Positions 60,422 through 64,000 of a stretch of 64,000 nucleotides of DNA are shown one piece after another. The position numbers were made by a program, and so were the translations under genes. Positions within the stretch are counted from its first letter, which is position 1. The number at the start of each line of letters is the position of its first letter. This stretch comes from Isoetes taiwanensis (taxonomy: Eukaryota; Streptophyta; Lycopodiopsida; Isoetales; Isoetaceae). The stretch lies in the NCBI GenBank assembly GCA_021234155.1, contig JAJEKV010000006.1:1920001-1984000 (forward strand), given 5' to 3'. A model generated the notes under the pieces. It had not been told where the DNA came from and did no database searches. It was given only the letters and a program-made list of their open reading frames with translations.

Positions 60422-60491
60422 GCAATTACTCGGGTAACCCATCACCTGTTGCTCAAGTGCAATTACTTGGGTAACCTGACACCTATTGCTC
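60422..60491. repeat. Two-unit tandem repeat, 37-bp period
   Basis: Units share GCAATTACT, GGGTAACC, CACCT and TTGCTC. Confidence 0.7.
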
Positions 60492-60594
60492 CAACGAACT
60501 TCGTGAATTGTAAAAAATATTTTACTTCCCTTGCATAACTGTATTAAGCACATGTATTAAGCACAGAGGCAATATTCAGAAAATAACATGCTTT

Positions 60595-60691
60595 AAAACC
60601 TAGCAGGGCAGCGAATAGCATCTTGCTGCAAAACCTAGCGGGTCAGAGAATAAATCCTGCTTCAAGACTTAGCAGGGCAGAAAGTAATAAC
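60595..60691. repeat. Three-unit tandem repeat, about 35-bp period
   Basis: Units begin AAAACCTAGCAGGGCAG, AAAACCTAGCGGGTCAG and AAGACTTAGCAGGGCAG. Confidence 0.75.
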
Positions 60692-60885
60692 ATAATTAAA
60701 TCTAGATTGCTGAGAGTAACCTGCAATATGATTATGAAGGGTCGAGGCCTGATTGGTTATTGTCTCTGCAGTTGCTGCCACTGCCTCCTGAGCTTTTATT
60801 CCTACAACAGAATTATATAATGAAGCTACAACGAAATATGTAATGAGTTACTTTTAAATTCGAACTGCACTATTTTAACAAATAC

Positions 60886-61818
60886 CTGAGGTGCTAGGAA
60901 TTTCATTTGATGGTGCCTGCACCAATAACAGGTCTGTAACTGGCCAACGAACAAAAGATCCTTGGCACTCGGTTAAAAACTCTGCTCCCATACTTGGAAA
61001 TGGAAGACAAATGTTGAGAAAGACTTGCTGGACTTCAATTGTTACAGATGAAGCATCCATTTGGATGCCATGTGATATTGCGGGTCCAAGGACGGACACT
61101 TCTCCCATACCAACAACAGCCCCCTCTGCCTTGAGAAGAACCTTTGCATGTAAGAAGAGTGTTGCATCTAGAAAGGAATCTATAATAGAAATGAGGTTAG
61201 TTAGAAGTTTGGGCATAGATGCATTTAAATATCAGAAACAACATATCAAAAATAACAACAACTGTCTGAAATAACATATCAGAAATAACAACAACTATCA
61301 ATATTGAAAAACAATAGCTTCAGATAATACTCCTCTTGTAAGTTGTAGGAGGTTTTGTAGAAACAGTTTCAGTCGTCTCAATGGTCATCTCTGTATCCTC
61401 AGTTGCAATAGAAGTGTCAATAGTATCACTACTTTCACCCTCAGACTCAAAGTGTACATAGTCGTCTGGAACATATACCACCTCCCCTTTATTAACTTGA
61501 GCCATATTCTTTTTATAGAAAGCTGAAGTTTCTAATGCAGGAAGGTACAAAGACTCCTTGTTGTGGGGTAGCACCTCCTGCAGCTTCCCAGAATTTCATT
61601 TGAGCTTGCCACCTTGATCTATAAGCCTCAATAGTGGCAAATTTAACTGCACTAGCTCGGCATGCCTTAAACTGATCGTCAAATATATTTGTAGGCTGCT
61701 CAAGTCCATACAATAGCATTTTGACTGCTCCAAATTTTACTCTAGATATGAGCAAAACATCTGCTCGTTTCTTTGCACCTTTTTTGACCACTGGCAGACT
61801 GCAGAAGGGCAGAAACAA
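60886..61818 (-). pseudogene. Coding-like exons, possibly transposon-associated
   Basis: Exon 60886-61167 (minus) has acceptor and donor signals (TTTCTAG, then CAG|GTATTTG) and encodes AKVLLKAEGAVVGMGEVSVL and FLTECQGSFVRWPVTDLLL. The pattern resembles a plant domain found with CACTA-type elements in which a product ends in (I/V)GSFVxWP, but I cannot confirm it. Upstream, 61320-61818 encodes FKACRASAVKFATIEAYRSR and, one frame over, NMAQVNKGEVVYVPDDYVHF; the frames switch near 61560. The two blocks may belong to one gene. Confidence 0.4.
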
Positions 61819-61849
61819 AGAACAGCAACTAAGTTATCAGCACAAGTAC

Positions 61850-62971
61850 ATCCATTGATTCCAGTCATGACATTTTAAATTTTTTAAATGATGGCTCTCC
61901 TTTAACTGCTACAATCAGAACCATTGCACTCTGATACATATGGATTCACAAAAACAGAGGTTAATCTGCAGGATATGGAACACAATCTGAACTGGTCGAA
62001 AGGCTAATTGCTAGCCAAACTCATTGAAACTGCTCTTTCTCCCATAAACAGGAAAAAGGCCTTGAATTTCATAAATCTTGGGACAGAGTGGGTACTTTCA
62101 AAGGTTGCTTTAATTTTTCTGGCCTAATTTTGCAAGAACAAGGAGGACTCCTAAGTTTAAATACAGAGTCACTAACATGCCCATGGCCAATTGCTGCAGC
62201 CACTCTGTCCAAACGTTTTTTGATGTTTTTCAACCTAACTCAACAAGCTGGTGGAATAAAACAAGGTTCTGGCAGAGTCTACAATTCTGATGAGCAGCTC
62301 AGTAGGTACCAAGTTGAATATCCCTCAAGATCTACATGTTCCAAGTATGCAAAGCTTATCAGATTCACAAGAAGTAGCTATGAGATGAAGTGCACCATGG
62401 AACTCAACAATTACAGCATCCTCTGCCCTTTCAAATGGAAAAACTCTATGTTCTTCCCAAATCCCTTCTCTTGCATCAAAACTCAGCAATACAATTTTGT
62501 ACTCAACTTGCTCTGCACCATATGTATCAACACCATATGGTAAGTATCATCCCCAGTAAAGGACCATACTACAGGTGTGCTGGGTTCTCGAGTTCTAGGG
62601 TATCTAGAATATGCCATCACTCTTACTTTCCTTGTTATAGGGCTAAAAACTTCAATAACCAAATCTCTATATGGTTCCTGCATACAATACACCAGACCTG
62701 CACAACTTGATACCGAATTTTGAGTGTCCTTTTCTTGAAGGAAATCCAAAGATATAAAGCTTGATGTTTTAGTTGTAGGATCCCATGCATACAGTGCATC
62801 CAAATAATTTAGGGCATTGGACACAAAGAACCGCGACTTTTGTGCTGCCAATCTGCATTGGAAATGTGCAGAATAAATGATATTGTTCCATTGCCTGCTT
62901 ACTGCACTCACGCGAACAATGGTTTTCCATGGCAGAAGCTCCAGAACATTGCTATACTCTACGGTTTCTAG
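61850..62971 (-). pseudogene. F-box protein gene, frameshifted
   Basis: Starting at 62971, directly after an acceptor-like TGTTTAG, the minus strand encodes LELLPWKTIVRVSAVSRQWN, the core of an F-box that would bind SKP1 in an SCF ubiquitin ligase. It continues with LYAWDPTTKTSSFISLDFLQ, CAGLVYCM and VIEVFSPITRKVRVM, the layout of plant F-box proteins with a kelch-like or F-box-associated region. Near 62540 the frame shifts and goes on as YGAEQVEYKIVLLSFDAREG, WEEHRVFPFERAEDAVIVEF and LIATSCESDKLCILGT, then meets a TAG near 62325. The frame is lost further on. An exon with the start may lie upstream of 62971. Confidence 0.75.
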
Positions 62972-62999
62972 CTAAACATTTTTATTCTTGTACTCCAGG

Positions 63000-63660
63000 C
63001 ATTTTAACTTGAGGCAGTATATGTCGTTTGTTCAACAAACAAATCATGCATGATACATTCTAAAATCTGGAATCACTCCTCATGGGTATGTGCCTCTAAC
63101 CATCTGATGCTTTCAATTTGTGTAAATTGTTCTAAGGCAGTCGGCAGGGGAGGCTAGCAAACAATATGCTCTTAGAACAGAAAATTGAGGCATGTAAACA
63201 ACTGTATTTCCAGAGATCCAGTCATAACAGAAATAGTTTAAACAAGATGTTGTCATCATCAGTAATGTGCATCTAGATTATTCTAAATTATGATGAGACT
63301 TCTAGTTAAGAAGGACTTAAGCCAGAGATACAGTTAGCAGTGTGCTCCCAATCTTAGCCTATGGTAATTAAGACACATCAGCTTGCCTGCATTTCATAAA
63401 CAAAAAACAATGGAACAAATGCCCTAAGTAACAAATAAATCGGAATACAGCTGAAAGGAATCTAGCTCAAATTAAAATAGCATGCATTATAATAAAGGGT
63501 GAGCCTTATCCAAGAAGTTAGTCAATGTATTGAACATGGGAAGAAGTTTGGTTGATTGCACATAACAGTGAAATTTGATAGAGAAAGAGAGAGAAAAAGG
63601 TAGTGAATACCTGACGCAGATTCTTACATGAAGCTTCACTTCCTTTTTATGCCAAGAAAT
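63000..63660. other. Unassigned DNA
   Basis: Probably intergenic or intron between the F-box gene and the right-edge gene. Confidence 0.35.
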
Positions 63661-63671
63661 TAGTACGTTAC

Positions 63672-64000
63672 CTCCAAAGTCCATCGTGTGAAGTTTGGGC
63701 ATAATCTTCTCTTCAATTATTTGATTGATCTCTGGTTGCCCTTTCGACGACTTTGCAGAAGCAATAGGGTGATAGTCTTCAAATCCACGGCGTGCAATTT
63801 CTTCATTCTACATGAACATTAATAAGAAATCCTTGAGAACAGTAATAAACAAACAAACAAACAATAATGTTAAGCAATCTCTAGAGAACAAATAAAAAAT
63901 TACTGCTAAGAAGATGTCGTATTGGCCTGTTGACTCAAAATGTTTCTTGAGAAATTTCTTCCCACACAGTGGTTCATTGGGATACATTTTTATATATTTT
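63672..64000 (-). CDS. Right-edge gene, two exons, unidentified
   Basis: Minus strand: exon 64000-63904 (enters from beyond the window) encodes MYPNEPLCGKKFLKKHFEST then GQYDIFLA; donor GCA|GTAATT. Intron 63903-63808 (96 bp). Exon 63807-63672 starts after CATGTAG and encodes NEEIARRGFEDYHPIASAKS and IIEEKIMPKLHTMDFG; donor GGAG|GTAACG. Phases match and the codon use looks like a real gene. I do not recognise the family; the remaining part would lie outside on the right and possibly further left. Confidence 0.6.

Overview
The window is plant nuclear DNA, low in GC and dominated by decayed transposable elements. The evidence for a land plant is an intron-rich MSL10-type mechanosensitive channel gene, an F-box gene of plant style, a plant-type FCP1-like protein fragment, and PIF/Harbinger, hAT, Helitron, Ty3-gypsy and LINE/SINE relics. 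The abundance of LINE fragments with microsatellite tails makes me lean towards a repeat-rich seed-free vascular plant, but that is a weak inference. Only one gene, the MSL channel at 28.5-33.7 kb, is complete and intact; one transposon-borne ORF (Myb/SANT, 4.7-5.8 kb) is also intact.

Layout: 0-2.8 kb, unassigned DNA and a broken protein gene on the minus strand. 2.8-4.2 kb, a 5'-truncated LINE joined through (GA)n tracts to a tRNA-derived SINE. 4.3-12.5 kb, a nested DNA-transposon zone: a Harbinger Myb/SANT ORF (+), a Ser-rich ORF (+), a hAT transposase (-) whose 3' end runs into the C-terminus of a Harbinger transposase, a histone H3 exon (+), and the N-terminal half of a second Harbinger transposase (+). 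12.5-16.4 kb, the front of a histone H3 gene, the 5' half of a LINE (ORF1 plus endonuclease), a Ty3-gypsy pol relic and a LINE tail, all on minus. 17.3-26.5 kb, a Helitron on plus: repeated copies of the Rep start, the Rep N-terminus, a captured multi-exon FCP1-like gene sitting where the HUH nuclease region should be, the post-Rep and Pif1 helicase parts, then an intron-containing RPA70-like gene.

28.5-33.7 kb, the intact MSL gene (9 coding exons, 823 residues by my splice model). 33.7-44.9 kb, mostly unassigned DNA with one fragment of an unnamed element protein and several LINE 3' ends. 45.0-55.4 kb, a complete LTR retrotransposon with 1.57-kb LTRs, a perfect 5-bp target duplication, a primer binding site of initiator-Met type and a polypurine tract, but no recognisable gag or pol: a LARD-like non-autonomous element. 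Its leader carries four copies, 210-213 bp apart, of a nested stem-loop whose stem is better kept than the spacers. 55.4-64 kb, a LINE tail, a region of repeated palindromes, a heat-shock-promoter-like site, minor tandem repeats, and on the minus strand a coding-like two-part ORF, a broken F-box gene and the end of an unidentified intron-bearing gene that runs off the right edge.

The genes do not form a pathway. The most notable themes are the LARD hairpin array, the related LINE 3' ends that all finish in GACG/TAAAA-like sequence before different short tandem tails, and gene-fragment capture (FCP1, RPA70, H3) inside or beside transposons. All calls come from reading the sequence; no database search was run.
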